64,000 nucleotides of DNA, taken from an uncultured Steroidobacter sp. Its GTDB lineage: Bacteria > Pseudomonadota > Gammaproteobacteria > Steroidobacterales > Steroidobacteraceae. A program made the position numbers and the translations under genes. Of this stretch, positions 9,662 through 19,529 are shown one piece after another. The DNA lies in contig CALLKK010000016.1 of the NCBI GenBank assembly GCA_938008435.1, positions 49,968-113,967 on the forward strand, given 5' to 3'. Below the pieces are notes generated by a model. That model did not search any database. It saw nothing but the letters and a program-made list of their open reading frames with translations, and had not been told where the DNA came from. The stretch's first letter is position 1; each line of letters opens with the position of its first letter.

Positions 9662-11746
9662 ATGTTCCTCGCGCCCTTCTTCTTGCTCGGCCTGATCGCG
9701 ATCGGCGTGCCGCTCTGGCTGCATCGCGTCGCACGGGCCGATCCGACGCGTCATCCGTTTCCGTCGCTCATGCTGCTCGAGGAACGCGAGACGCAGCGCA
9801 CCGCCAAACGCACGTTGCGCTATTGGCTGCTCCTGTTGCTGCGCGTGCTGCTCATTGCGGCGCTCGCGTTGGCGTTTGCCGGGCCGATGTGGCGCGACGA
9901 GGCAGGAAGCGCCTATTCCGCCAACACGCGGCTGCACGCGATCGTGCTGGATGCGTCGCTGTCGATGCAGCATGGCGAGCGCTGGCAGCGAGCGCTCGAT
10001 GCCGTCGACTCGATCCTCCAGAGCCTGCGTGCCTCGGATAAGGTGATGCTGGTGCGCGCGGGCGGACGTAGCGCCGAGATCGTGCAGGAACCCGTGCCGG
10101 CGCGCGAAGTCGGCACGCTACGTACGCGGCTTGCCGCGCTGGCGCCTGGTCGCGAACGCCTCGACTTCGGCGTGGCGATGAGCGCCGCGGAACAATGGCT
10201 GCGCACACCGCGCCCGCCGGTGCTGCTGCACTTCGTGTCCGACTTTCAACGAAGCGGCGCGCCGTTGCGCTTTGCCGATCTCGAGCCGCCGGCGGACACG
10301 CAAGTGCTGATGCACGACGTGCATGACGATCCTGGCGAGAATGTCTTCATCGACAAGGTCAGCCTCGGCGCCGGCGAAACGCGTTCGCTCGAAGTCGACG
10401 TCAAGAGCACGTATGCCGCCGCGCAATCGCGCGAGCTCATCGTAGCGATCGACGGGCAAGAGTTCGCGCGCCGGCGCATCGAGCTCGCTCCGGCGCAGCG
10501 CGTCGATGCGGCCGCGCGCATCGTGCGCGGCGAGGGCGGCGGGCGTGCGATCGCAAGCGACGAGTCGGTGCCGGTTGAGCCGCAGGCAGAACCCGCGCAG
10601 CAACGGATCGTGTTCGAGGATCTTGCGTTGACGGCCGGCACACATCGAATCGAGGTGCGGCTCGAGCCGAGCGACGGGCTGGCGGACGACGATCGCTACT
10701 ATGCCGTGCTCGAGCACGCCGCGCCGCGTGCGTTGCTCCTCACGCAGGACAAGGATGCGGACGAAGCGGCGTATTTCGCAGCAGCCATCGGTGCTTTGAG
10801 TGCGCCGCGCGTGCAGGTGACGCAGGAATCCGCGGGTCGTTTCGAGAATACGCGGCTTGGCGAGCACGCCATGGTGGTCGTGCCCGATGCATTCGCGCTG
10901 TCGAGCGCGATGGCCGCGCAACTCGATGGCTACGTCAAAGGCGGCGGTGCGCTCTTGACGACGCTCGGGACCGGCATGGAAGCCGCACAGCATCCATTGT
11001 TCGAAGACTGGCGCATCGGTAAGGCGCGTCCGCGGCTCGGACGCATCGGGCAAATCGACACGAGCCATCCGATTCTGCGCGATGCGCCCGCCTGGCATCG
11101 CGTGAGATTGTTCCGACAGCGCGATGTCGCAGTGGGTACGCACGATCGCGTGCTGATTGCCGACACGAACGGTACGCCGCTGCTCGTCGAGCGCGCGCTC
11201 GGTGCCGGCCGCATGCTGGTGCTGACGGTTCCGATCGAGCGGCAATGGAACGATCTCGCGATTCATCCCGCATTCGTGGAATTCGTGGCCGAGGCCACGC
11301 GATATCTCATCGGCGGCGACAGCTCGCTCGCGAGCGTGACGGTCGGCGCCCCTGTGATCACCGGATTGACCGCAAGCGCAGGCGGGCAGATATTCGATCC
11401 GTCCGGTAAGCGGGTATTGGGTTTGGCCAGCACCGATGTCGAGCGGCTGATTCCGACCGAAGTCGGTTTCTATGAGATCCGCCACCCGCAGGGCGTGCGC
11501 TGGCTGGCGGTGAACACGGATCGCCGCGAGTCCGACTTGCGGCAGCTTGCGCCGGACTATCTTGCGCGCTGGCAGGCGCTACGCCAGCGGCCGGCACGCA
11601 ACGAACCGCAGGAGATCACGGCGGTCGAAGTAGAAAAGCGACGCTCGCTCGGTCCGTACCTGCTCTGGATTGCGGCGGCGTTGCTGCTCGTGGAGTTGCT
11701 CATGGCGAACCGCTACTTGTCGGTTCGACGCGAGGTGGCACGATGA
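9662..11746 (+). CDS. BatA-like membrane VWA protein (aerotolerance regulator N-terminal domain)
   Basis: 694 residues. The N-terminus MFLAPFFLLGLIAIGVPLWLHR is the first helix of the BatA/aerotolerance N-terminal domain. A second membrane segment lies around 53-74 and is followed by a VWA domain with MIDAS LDASLSM (D97). A long periplasmic-type region (about 190-640) precedes a C-terminal membrane helix (PYLLWIAAALLLVELLM, about 666-682). Two membrane anchors, a VWA domain and the operon position are shared with the first gene (2236-4491), so the operon carries a pair of related envelope VWA proteins. Its stop overlaps the start of the DUF4175 gene (ATGA). Confidence 0.87.
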   Translation: MFLAPFFLLGLIAIGVPLWLHRVARADPTRHPFPSLMLLEERETQRTAKRTLRYWLLLLLRVLLIAALALAFAGPMWRDEAGSAYSANTRLHAIVLDASLSMQHGERWQRALDAVDSILQSLRASDKVMLVRAGGRSAEIVQEPVPAREVGTLRTRLAALAPGRERLDFGVAMSAAEQWLRTPRPPVLLHFVSDFQRSGAPLRFADLEPPADTQVLMHDVHDDPGENVFIDKVSLGAGETRSLEVDVKSTYAAAQSRELIVAIDGQEFARRRIELAPAQRVDAAARIVRGEGGGRAIASDESVPVEPQAEPAQQRIVFEDLALTAGTHRIEVRLEPSDGLADDDRYYAVLEHAAPRALLLTQDKDADEAAYFAAAIGALSAPRVQVTQESAGRFENTRLGEHAMVVVPDAFALSSAMAAQLDGYVKGGGALLTTLGTGMEAAQHPLFEDWRIGKARPRLGRIGQIDTSHPILRDAPAWHRVRLFRQRDVAVGTHDRVLIADTNGTPLLVERALGAGRMLVLTVPIERQWNDLAIHPAFVEFVAEATRYLIGGDSSLASVTVGAPVITGLTASAGGQIFDPSGKRVLGLASTDVERLIPTEVGFYEIRHPQGVRWLAVNTDRRESDLRQLAPDYLARWQALRQRPARNEPQEITAVEVEKRRSLGPYLLWIAAALLLVELLMANRYLSVRREVAR

Positions 11747-14700
11747 ATGCGCTTCAGCGCCTCGATGCGTACATCGACGCCCTACGGCGGCGGCTCGCAG
11801 CGCATATATATGTGCGCGGCGCATCGTGGGCAGCGGCAGCGGTCTTCGTCATCGTCGTCGCCTTTGCGTGGTGGCTCGCCCGCAGTGCCTTTGCATCCTC
11901 GCTCGTGCTCGCTGCGCGTGTGGCGCTCATCGTTGCTGTTGCGTGTATCGCGATCCTCGGCGTGTGGCTGCCGTTGCGCGCGCTGCGTCGCGACGACGGC
12001 GCACGGCTGTTCGAGCAGCGCCTGCCGGAGCAGCGAGGCCGCCTTGCCACCTATCTCGAAATGCGTCGAGCCGGCGAAGCTTCGCCGCTGCTCGCACTGC
12101 TCGCCGAGGACAGCGAACGCATCGCACGCGCAACGCCGCCTGAGGCCGTCATACCGGCGCGCACGCTTCGAAGCTACGCTGCCGCCACGATCGTGCTGCT
12201 CGGCGCACTCGCCGCGCTGTTGGCTGTGGGGCCAGACCCCTGGCGCGTTGCGAGCCGTCACGTATTGCTCGGTGTCGAGTTGCCGCAAGAGATCGTGCCG
12301 GTGCGCACGATTTCGGTCAGTCCCGGCGATGTGACCGTTCGGCGCAATAGCGATTTGGCGCTTCGGGCCTTCGTCGCAGGATTCGATCCAGAGCAGGTCA
12401 CCGTCTTCGTGCGCTTCGAAGATGCCGCGACGTGGGAACGCGCCCCCATGCAGCGCGTCGAATCGAACACTTACGCGTTCAAGCTCTACGCACTGCGCAA
12501 TCCGCTGCATTACTACGTCGAGGCCGACGGCACCCGCAGCAGCGAGCATCGCGTGACCCTGGCCGATCCGCCGAAGATCGAGCGCGTGCGTCTGACGTAT
12601 CACTACCCGCAATGGACGGGGTTGCCGGAGGAGACCGACGAATCCTCGCGCGACATTCGCGCGGTGGCCGGCACGAAGGTAACGATCGAAATCGAAAGCG
12701 ACGCACCGCTCGAAGAGCCGGTCATCGTGAGCGATGCCGGCACGCACGCGCTCGGTGCGCGCGAGGGCCGTAACGTCGGCACGCTCGCGGTCGAGAAACC
12801 CGGCCGGTATCACATCGCCGCCACCGTCGGCGGCGAACGCGTCGCGCTCACCGACGACTACGCGATCGAAATCGTGCCGGACCAGAAACCGGTCGTGCAG
12901 ATCGAGCGCCCTGGTCGCGACTGGCGCGCGACCAATATCGAAGAAGTGCCGGTGCGAGTGCGGGCGCACGATGACTTCCGTCTGCAAAGCGTCGAGCTGC
13001 ATTACTCGATCAACGGCGGCGAGTGGCGCACCTTGCCGCTCGATGGCCGTGTCAAGGAGACCCGCAAGCAAACGCTGCTCGATCTCGAACGGCTCGGTGC
13101 GGAGCAGAACAAGGGCGAATCGTCGCTGCTCGCACCCGGTGACCTCGTCACTTATTACGCGGTAGCGCGCGATCACAAACACACCGTGCGCACCGATCTG
13201 TTCATGGTTCAGGTGCAGCCGTTCGAGCGCAAGTTCATGCAGCAGAACGCCGGCGGCGGTGGCGGCGGCATGGCCGACGAGCAGGGCGCGATCTCGGAAC
13301 GTCAACGCGAGATTCTGCTTGCGACCTGGAATCTGCAACGCTCGCAAGCGACCGATCGCCGGGCGCGCGAACAGCTCGAGGACAACGCACGCATGCTGGC
13401 CGAGATGCAGACCACGCTTGCGCAGCAGGCACGCACGCTGGCGATGCGCACGCGTGCCCGCGCGCCGGTCGAAAGCGACGAGCGCGTGCGGAATTTCGTG
13501 GAAAGCTTGGAGCGCGCGGCGCAGGCGATGGATCCCGCCGCCATGCATCTTGCTGCCTTTGCGCTGGAAAAGGCGGTGCCGGTCGAGCAGCAGGCGCTGC
13601 AGCAGTTGTTGCGCGCCGAAGCGGCGTTCCGCGAAGTGCAGATTTCGATGCAACGCGAAGGCGGCGGACGAGGTGCACAAGCGGCGCGTGATTTCGGCGA
13701 GATGTTCGAGCTCGAGATGGATCTCGAAAAGAGCCAGTACGAGAGCGAATCGCAGCTCGCCGAGAACCAGACGAGCAAGGAGATGGAGGAGGCGCTGCGC
13801 AAGCTCAAGGCGCTTGCCGAGCGTCAGGAGCAACTCGCGCAGGAAGCGCGCCGCAACCCGCAGCTGACGCCGGAGCAGCGCTGGCGGCAAGAACAGTTGC
13901 GTCGCGAAGCGGAAGACTTGCGACGCCGCTTGGCAGCGTTGCAGCGAGAGGAACAGTCGCGTGCCGACGAATCGCAGCAGGTGGACGATCGCAGCGGCGC
14001 GCAAGGCGGAGCACAGGGTTCGCGCGCGCAATCAGGCTCGCAACGAGAGGATGCACGCGGCCGTCCACGTAGCGCGCTCGACTCCGTCGACGAAGCATTG
14101 GCGCGCATGCAAGCGGCGAGCACCGCGCAAGAGACAACGGGCGACGAGCCGGGGAGCTCCGCACAGGCGGCAGCGAGCAAGCTGCGCGAAGCGTTGCAAC
14201 GGCTCGATCGGCCGCAGCCATCCGCGTTGCAAGAGACGCTCGAGCAGCTCGCCGGGCGTGCCAGCGAGCTTGCAGACGAGCAACGCAGCATCGAGGCGGA
14301 TCTCTACAACGCGCTCAATACGGCGTTCGGCGACAGCAATCAGCCGCGCGTGTTGCGGGGCCGTCGCCCGCTCGATCCAGAACGCACGCAGGACTTGGTT
14401 GACCGCAAGCAGGCATTGGCCGAAAGGCTGAGCGAGTTGCAGCGCGAGCTGCGCGAGAGCGTGCATCGACATCGCGATGCCAGTGCGGATGCCAAGCGCG
14501 AGCTCGCGCGCATCGTCAACGATGTCGAGTCGTCCGATCTTATGTATCGCATGCGCCGCAGCGCCGCGGAGATTTATTACGGACGCGTCCGCGATGCGGC
14601 GGCACGCGAAGGCATCATCACCGAGTCGCTCGAGCTGCTGGAGAAGGAGCTGCGGCAAGCGGCCGTGCGCGCAGCACAGGACGGCACGCAGTCGCCGCGC

Positions 14701-15303
14701 GATGCGGTCGATGCCGAGCAGCTCCTTGCCGAAGTGGCCGAGCTGCGTCGTCGTGTCGAACAAAGCGAGCGGCTGGCCGGCGCGCGCGGCGAAGAAGGAC
14801 GCAGCGACTCGGCACAGGATGCGGCGTCCGGTACGGCGACATCGTCGGAGTCGCCAGGCAGCGAGTCCGGCCAAGCGAGCGAGCGCACGAACGGGCGTGC
14901 GCCGGGCGGCGCGGAGCGAACATTGTCTGCGTGGGATCCGGTGCTGCCGAACATGCGCTTGCCGCAGGTCAGCGACGGACGCGATTCGTTTGCCCGGCAG
15001 ACAGCATCGATCGCCGAGCGCGCGCGACAGCTGCGCGAGCGTGCCGGTCAACGCGAGCTGAGCGCACAGGAGCTGGCCGCCTTGCGCGACATGGCACGCG
15101 AGCTGCGCCGGCTCGCCGGCGATCCGCTCGCCGCACAGAGCGCGGCCATGAAGGGCGCGGTCGAACAATTGGAGCTCGCGATGCTGATGGCCGTCACCGG
15201 CGCGCGCCTCGGCGAGGCGGCCCATGCGGTCGTGCCGAGCGGCGATACGCCGCAGTATCGCGAGACGGTCGCGGAGTACTATCGCCGGCTCGGCGGGAGC
15301 TGA
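11743..15303 (+). CDS. DUF4175 family membrane protein with long coiled coil
   Basis: 1186 residues. Three membrane segments lie near the N-terminus (about 28-47, 54-78 and 146-163), followed by beta-rich Ig-like segments to about residue 495, and a Gly run (QNAGGGGGGMADEQ) as a hinge. The remaining 680 residues are rich in Glu, Gln, Arg and Ala and strongly helical or coiled coil, with low-complexity linkers. This is the architecture of DUF4175 proteins of MoxR/DUF4159 operons. It is the largest product of the operon and probably the structural core in the envelope. Its biochemical function is unknown. The start ATG overlaps the stop of the BatA-like gene. Confidence 0.85.
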   Translation: MNALQRLDAYIDALRRRLAAHIYVRGASWAAAAVFVIVVAFAWWLARSAFASSLVLAARVALIVAVACIAILGVWLPLRALRRDDGARLFEQRLPEQRGRLATYLEMRRAGEASPLLALLAEDSERIARATPPEAVIPARTLRSYAAATIVLLGALAALLAVGPDPWRVASRHVLLGVELPQEIVPVRTISVSPGDVTVRRNSDLALRAFVAGFDPEQVTVFVRFEDAATWERAPMQRVESNTYAFKLYALRNPLHYYVEADGTRSSEHRVTLADPPKIERVRLTYHYPQWTGLPEETDESSRDIRAVAGTKVTIEIESDAPLEEPVIVSDAGTHALGAREGRNVGTLAVEKPGRYHIAATVGGERVALTDDYAIEIVPDQKPVVQIERPGRDWRATNIEEVPVRVRAHDDFRLQSVELHYSINGGEWRTLPLDGRVKETRKQTLLDLERLGAEQNKGESSLLAPGDLVTYYAVARDHKHTVRTDLFMVQVQPFERKFMQQNAGGGGGGMADEQGAISERQREILLATWNLQRSQATDRRAREQLEDNARMLAEMQTTLAQQARTLAMRTRARAPVESDERVRNFVESLERAAQAMDPAAMHLAAFALEKAVPVEQQALQQLLRAEAAFREVQISMQREGGGRGAQAARDFGEMFELEMDLEKSQYESESQLAENQTSKEMEEALRKLKALAERQEQLAQEARRNPQLTPEQRWRQEQLRREAEDLRRRLAALQREEQSRADESQQVDDRSGAQGGAQGSRAQSGSQREDARGRPRSALDSVDEALARMQAASTAQETTGDEPGSSAQAAASKLREALQRLDRPQPSALQETLEQLAGRASELADEQRSIEADLYNALNTAFGDSNQPRVLRGRRPLDPERTQDLVDRKQALAERLSELQRELRESVHRHRDASADAKRELARIVNDVESSDLMYRMRRSAAEIYYGRVRDAAAREGIITESLELLEKELRQAAVRAAQDGTQSPRDAVDAEQLLAEVAELRRRVEQSERLAGARGEEGRSDSAQDAASGTATSSESPGSESGQASERTNGRAPGGAERTLSAWDPVLPNMRLPQVSDGRDSFARQTASIAERARQLRERAGQRELSAQELAALRDMARELRRLAGDPLAAQSAAMKGAVEQLELAMLMAVTGARLGEAAHAVVPSGDTPQYRETVAEYYRRLGGS

Positions 15304-15313
15304 GGCAGCAGCC

Positions 15314-16129
15314 GTGCTCAGAGGCATCGCGGCATTGGTCATTGCGGCGCTGAGCCCGGGTTCGTCCAATCTCATCACCGGCGACGGCGGACGTGCCGGC
15401 GAGCCCGCCGAGCTGTCCAAGCTCAATTTCGTACGCGTCATCTACGACAGCGAAGGCGGCATGGGCGAAGCGTACTACGCCTACGATGGGCGCCTCTGGG
15501 CGCGTTGGGAAACCGATTTCCCGGAAGGCGACGACAATTTCGTGCACCGCTTGGCGCAGCTCACGCGCATCGACGTCAACCCGCGCGCCGCAAGCCGCAT
15601 GCTCACGGCGTCCGACTTGGGCGACTTCCCGATGCTCTACATGTCCGACGTCGGCTACATGGTGCTCTCGGGCGAAGAGCGAGCCGCCTTGCGGCGCTAT
15701 CTGCTCAACGGCGGATTCGTCTGGGTCGATGACTTCTGGGGCGATGCGGAATGGCAGCAGTTCGCCCGCGTGATGCGCGAAGTGTTGCCGGAACGCGAGT
15801 GGCAGGTGCTCACGCCGCCCAATCCGATCTTCGATACGGTGTTCCAGCTCGACGCTTTACCGCAGATCCCGGCATTGCCGTTTGCGAGTCCGACGGGCAG
15901 CACGGCGGAACCGCCCGGCGCCCACAAGCTACCGACCGGCTCGATGGAAGAAGCGCAAGCGCGTGCTTGGCTCGACGACAACGGCCGCATCATGGTGCTC
16001 GCCACGCACAACACGGACGTCGGCGACGGCTGGGAGCGCGAAGCGTACGGCGAGTGGTATTTCGAGACGTTCTCGACCAAGTCGTACATGGTCGGCACGA
16101 ACGTGGTCGTGTACGCACTGCTGCACTAA
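15314..16129 (+). CDS. DUF4159 domain protein, last gene of the MoxR/VWA operon
   Basis: 271 residues from a GTG 10 bases after the DUF4175 stop. A hydrophobic N-terminus (LRGIAALVIAALSPGSS) suggests export. The DUF4159 core has FVRVIYDSEGGMGEAYYAYDG, then DFPMLYMSDVGYMVLS and GGFVWVDDFWGD, a GATase-like Rossmann arrangement found in proteins encoded beside DUF4175 and MoxR. The C-terminus reads YMVGTNVVVYALLH. It ends convergently with a minus-strand lipoprotein gene and overlaps it by four bases at the stop codons. Role unknown; the conserved gene neighbourhood places it in the same complex or pathway. Confidence 0.85.
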   Translation: MLRGIAALVIAALSPGSSNLITGDGGRAGEPAELSKLNFVRVIYDSEGGMGEAYYAYDGRLWARWETDFPEGDDNFVHRLAQLTRIDVNPRAASRMLTASDLGDFPMLYMSDVGYMVLSGEERAALRRYLLNGGFVWVDDFWGDAEWQQFARVMREVLPEREWQVLTPPNPIFDTVFQLDALPQIPALPFASPTGSTAEPPGAHKLPTGSMEEAQARAWLDDNGRIMVLATHNTDVGDGWEREAYGEWYFETFSTKSYMVGTNVVVYALLH

Positions 16130-16500
16130 TCGAGCGGCGCGCACTGCACGTTCGTGAGCTCGTAGCGCGCATTCGTGCGCTCGTGCAGCAACGCGCACTT
16201 GGCGCCGCGTTTGACCAGCCGAAAGATCTCGGGCCGCTCGTATTCGCGCCCGGAAATGAGCTGACCGGAAGCATCGCGCGCCGGCTTGCGTTCGATGGCG
16301 AGCACGCTGCTCTTGGTGAGTGCGTCCGCTGCGAGCGTCACGTCTGCGCCGTTCAAGGCCTCGCTCACGACGCGCTTAAGTTCGCTGCGGCTGTGCGCGT
16401 CGGGCTCGACGATGCGTGCCGGCACGTCCTGCTCAGCGACCGATGCACAGGCACTCAAAGAGGCGAGTAGCGTAGCGGCGATGACGAGCGAGGCGCGCAT
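16126..16500 (-). CDS. Small lipoprotein of unknown function
   Basis: 124 residues beginning MRASLVIAATLLASLSACAS, a lipoprotein signal peptide with the lipobox LSAC and C18 as the lipidated Cys. The mature part is short and polar with a Cys pair (about residues 102 and 120) and no recognised domain. The gene lies 3 bases downstream of the S41 protease gene on the same strand, so the two are probably co-transcribed. Likely anchored in the inner or outer membrane facing the periplasm. Confidence 0.7.
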   Translation of the reverse strand: MRASLVIAATLLASLSACASVAEQDVPARIVEPDAHSRSELKRVVSEALNGADVTLAADALTKSSVLAIERKPARDASGQLISGREYERPEIFRLVKRGAKCALLHERTNARYELTNVQCAPLD

Positions 16501-16503
16501 CGG

Positions 16504-18081
16504 CTACATGTCCTGCAAGATGCGCATTTCGCGCAATGGCGAGCGAATCAACTCGCCGTCGCGAGGTGCGCTCGGTTCGCCAGGCTTGTAGAGCGGCGAG
16601 CTGTTCCTGGCGGGACATTGCAGGTGACCGCTGGCGCGGAAGGACAGCGCGGCGGCGAGCCTTGCCTCGCGCGGATCGCCGAGGTCGTACCTGAAGTCAT
16701 CGCCGACCTCGCAGCCCGGCACGGCGACATCGCCGGTGCGCGCGGCATTGCTCGGTACGAAGCCGTCGCCGTAGTCGCCGAAGTCCTTGGCGTTCTTGCC
16801 TTGGAACTGAATCGAGAAGTACGTGGTGCCGCAATTGTCGCGCGCGTAATAACCGTAAGGCTTACCGCAAGTGCGCGTGCCGATTTGATAGACCTCGACG
16901 CCGACGCCACGCAGCCCGTTGATGATCGCTTCGGATGCCGAGCAGGTGCTGTTGCTCGTGAGCACGTAGACGCGGTCGAGATTCAACGTCGGCAATGGCT
17001 CGCCAACTCGTGGATGCGAGAAGCCGAGCGTCGTCGAGTAGAACGGCGTGGGCTCGAGCGGCTCCCCGGTCACGGGATTGGTGGTCGTGTGCTTGTCGTT
17101 GAAGACCATCCGCTCGAACACTTGGCCGTCGGTGAGCGCAGGACCGGCGATCATGTACGCGAGCTGCGAGGCGATCGCGAGATAGCCGCCGCCGTTGTAG
17201 CGCAGGTCGAGCACCAGATCGTTGACGCCCGCATCGCGCAGCGTCGCGAACGCAGCGACGAGCAGGCTTTCGGCGGTTGCGAAGTGATCGTTGAACAGGA
17301 TGTAGCCGACCGGATCGGTATCGGGATCGATGACCGACACGTTCTGCACCGGCACCGACTCGGTCTCATCCGGCGTGAGCGTGACCGAATACGTCTCGCC
17401 CGTGCGCTTGCGCATGATGAACGTATGCGCGCGCTGCACTGTGGGATAGAGACCTTCGACGATCGCCTCCACGTCCGCGCGCGCACCGCCGTAGACCACA
17501 TCGACGCCGTCGATGTAGATCACCTCGTCGCCGCGCGATAACCCGGCGTCGGCTGCAGGCGTGTCGGGATCGGTATAAGCGACGAGAATGCGGCGCGGGG
17601 GCGTGCCGTTTAGAACCATCCATTGCGCGCCGTAGCCGAACACGACACCGGCTTGCGAAAGCTGATACCACTCGTACGAGTCGTAAGTGAAATGAAAACG
17701 GTCCTTCGGTGCGCCGGACGGCGTCGTCGCCGTGGTCTTGAGCAGATCGAAGTAATCGAGCGTCTCGTAATTGCGCGGATCGAGATCCGGTACTTCGCGG
17801 TACCAGAGATAAAGCTCGTTCGTCCAGGAACGCAGGAAATTGTTCTCGTCCGTGCGAGTGCCGCGCACGTCGGGGAAGGGCCTGCCTGTCGCAGGGTTCG
17901 TGCCGCTGCGCGGCGCCACGCAACGATTCGCGAAGGTGGAAGACGGTAGATAAACGCCCGGGGTGTAGTCGTTGCCGGAAGGGCTCGAAGGCGTTCCGTC
18001 GTCGCCCCCGCCGCCGCCACCGCCGCAGGCGGCGAGATACCCCATCATCCACACGACAACGCCCACGCGCGCTGCGTTCAT
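16504..18081 (-). CDS. S41-family peptidase lipoprotein with PDZ domain
   Basis: 525 residues. The signal peptide ends in the lipobox LAAC (C19), followed by an unusual run of seven Gly residues, a flexible tether common to lipidated S41 peptidases. A helical N-terminal domain (FLRSWTNELYLWYREVPDL, 82-100) precedes a PDZ domain (about 150-235; LSRGDEVIYIDGV). The S41 core follows with VLDLRYNGGGYL and the active-site region TSNSTCSASEAI (Ser about 381). Expected to cleave C-terminal peptide bonds in the periplasm. A small lipoprotein gene follows directly on the same strand. Confidence 0.9.
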   Translation of the reverse strand: MNAARVGVVVWMMGYLAACGGGGGGGDDGTPSSPSGNDYTPGVYLPSSTFANRCVAPRSGTNPATGRPFPDVRGTRTDENNFLRSWTNELYLWYREVPDLDPRNYETLDYFDLLKTTATTPSGAPKDRFHFTYDSYEWYQLSQAGVVFGYGAQWMVLNGTPPRRILVAYTDPDTPAADAGLSRGDEVIYIDGVDVVYGGARADVEAIVEGLYPTVQRAHTFIMRKRTGETYSVTLTPDETESVPVQNVSVIDPDTDPVGYILFNDHFATAESLLVAAFATLRDAGVNDLVLDLRYNGGGYLAIASQLAYMIAGPALTDGQVFERMVFNDKHTTTNPVTGEPLEPTPFYSTTLGFSHPRVGEPLPTLNLDRVYVLTSNSTCSASEAIINGLRGVGVEVYQIGTRTCGKPYGYYARDNCGTTYFSIQFQGKNAKDFGDYGDGFVPSNAARTGDVAVPGCEVGDDFRYDLGDPREARLAAALSFRASGHLQCPARNSSPLYKPGEPSAPRDGELIRSPLREMRILQDM

Positions 18082-18200
18082 ACGGCCTCCGTCGACCCGT
18101 CCCTCGTCGGGTCTTCTTGTACTACAACGTCTGATATCGCGCTACGGCCGGTGTCGATCCGGCGCGTCACCGCGCAACGCATGCGAACGTTCAGCCTTGG

Positions 18201-19430
18201 TTAATCAACAGCCGGCGCCTTGGTGCGCCATGCTGCTGCGATACGCGCTGAGATCGGATGGCGATCGAGCGTGAGCACGAGGGCCAGGCAGCCGATCACC
18301 GCCAAAGCCGTGCCTACCCCAAACGAAATCACATAACCGAAGTGATCGGCGATGACGGCAGCGACTACGTTGGCCGCGCTGCCGACCAGGACGACGATGC
18401 TCGCGAGCAGGGTGTAGTCGGTGCCGGCATGCTCCGGGTCGGAGGCATCCATCATGAAGGTAAACAACGCCACGGTCGCCATCGTCCCGATCACGCCTTC
18501 GAGAATCGTGGCCCACCACAGCATGCCGATGCCGCCGATCTTGGCCGCCGCGAGGATGAACAACACGAAGCATGCTGCCTGCCCGAGCCCGCTCACGAGC
18601 AGCGCATAGCGCCGCCCGACGCGGTAGGCAAACCAGCCGCCGACGAAGGCGCCGATAAGGCTCGTGAAGGAGCCGACCGTGCCTTTCATGAGCGCGATGG
18701 TTTCCTTGTTCAAACCGTAGTCGGAGAGAAACGGGCCCCAGAGCGTCGAGATCATTTGATCGCCGAAGCGATAACAGAACACGAGCGCCGCGAGGGCCAG
18801 CACGCCGGGCACGAGCAGCCGCTGCAGCCAGCCGACAAGCAAGTACGGCGCGCTCGCCGCTGGGGGCGCAGGAATTTGACGGTCGTCGAAGAGCAGCACG
18901 GGCACGATGCATGCGGCGAGCAGCACGGCCATCGCGATAAATGTGATCGACCAGTGCGTGCGCGCGAAGAGCCAGAGCAGCAAACCGCCGCCCAGGATCA
19001 TGCCGAGCCGATAGGCGCCGACCTGTATACCGTTGCCGAGCCCTCGCTCCTGGGTATCGAGCATGCGCACGGCAAGGCCGTCGGTGACGATGTCCTGCGT
19101 GGCAGCGATGAGGCTGAAGATGAACGCAGCGCCGAGCACGATCGGCAGATGGTCTCTGATGTCGATGCAAGCGAGCAGCGCGGCCGCCGCCACGCCCGCA
19201 AGCTGCAACGCCAGCAGCCAGGTCTTGCGCCGGCCGACGCGATCGACGAGCGGCGCCCAGAGAAACTTGAGCGCCCACGGCAGGTACAACAGACTGAGCG
19301 CACTGATCGCCGTGAGGGAATAACCCGCCTCGCGCAACACGACCGGCAGCGCAATGGTGAAGAAGCCGAAAGGCAGCCCCTGCGCCAGGTACAGGGCGAC
19401 GAGAAGCGCGATCTTGAGCGCGCGGCTCAC
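18201..19430 (-). CDS. AmpG-like major facilitator superfamily permease
   Basis: About 12 hydrophobic segments with MFS loop motifs; LYLAQGLPFGFFTIALPVVL and the PLVDRVGRRKTWLL loop are typical of the AmpG/PAT branch, which imports anhydromuropeptides or related solutes across the inner membrane. The GTG at 19430 follows GGAG with 6 bases spacing and starts just before the first helix (409 residues). An ATG at 19487 would add 19 charged residues but has no ribosome site, so it is the less likely start. The gene is divergent from marC. The exact substrate cannot be told from sequence. Confidence 0.83.
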   Translation of the reverse strand: MSRALKIALLVALYLAQGLPFGFFTIALPVVLREAGYSLTAISALSLLYLPWALKFLWAPLVDRVGRRKTWLLALQLAGVAAAALLACIDIRDHLPIVLGAAFIFSLIAATQDIVTDGLAVRMLDTQERGLGNGIQVGAYRLGMILGGGLLLWLFARTHWSITFIAMAVLLAACIVPVLLFDDRQIPAPPAASAPYLLVGWLQRLLVPGVLALAALVFCYRFGDQMISTLWGPFLSDYGLNKETIALMKGTVGSFTSLIGAFVGGWFAYRVGRRYALLVSGLGQAACFVLFILAAAKIGGIGMLWWATILEGVIGTMATVALFTFMMDASDPEHAGTDYTLLASIVVLVGSAANVVAAVIADHFGYVISFGVGTALAVIGCLALVLTLDRHPISARIAAAWRTKAPAVD

Positions 19431-19529
19431 GGCACGCTCCAGCGCTTGTTCGACGCGCGATCGCCCCGATGTCGCAGCACGGCGCATTCGGCTACGCTCG
19501 CATGATCGGCGCTGCGCGCGGGGTTCGGC

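Noticed and set aside
18094..18113. Hairpin GACCCG/CGGGTC just upstream of the S41 protease gene
   Set aside because: No U-tract in either direction and a long loop; too weak to call a terminator or attenuator.
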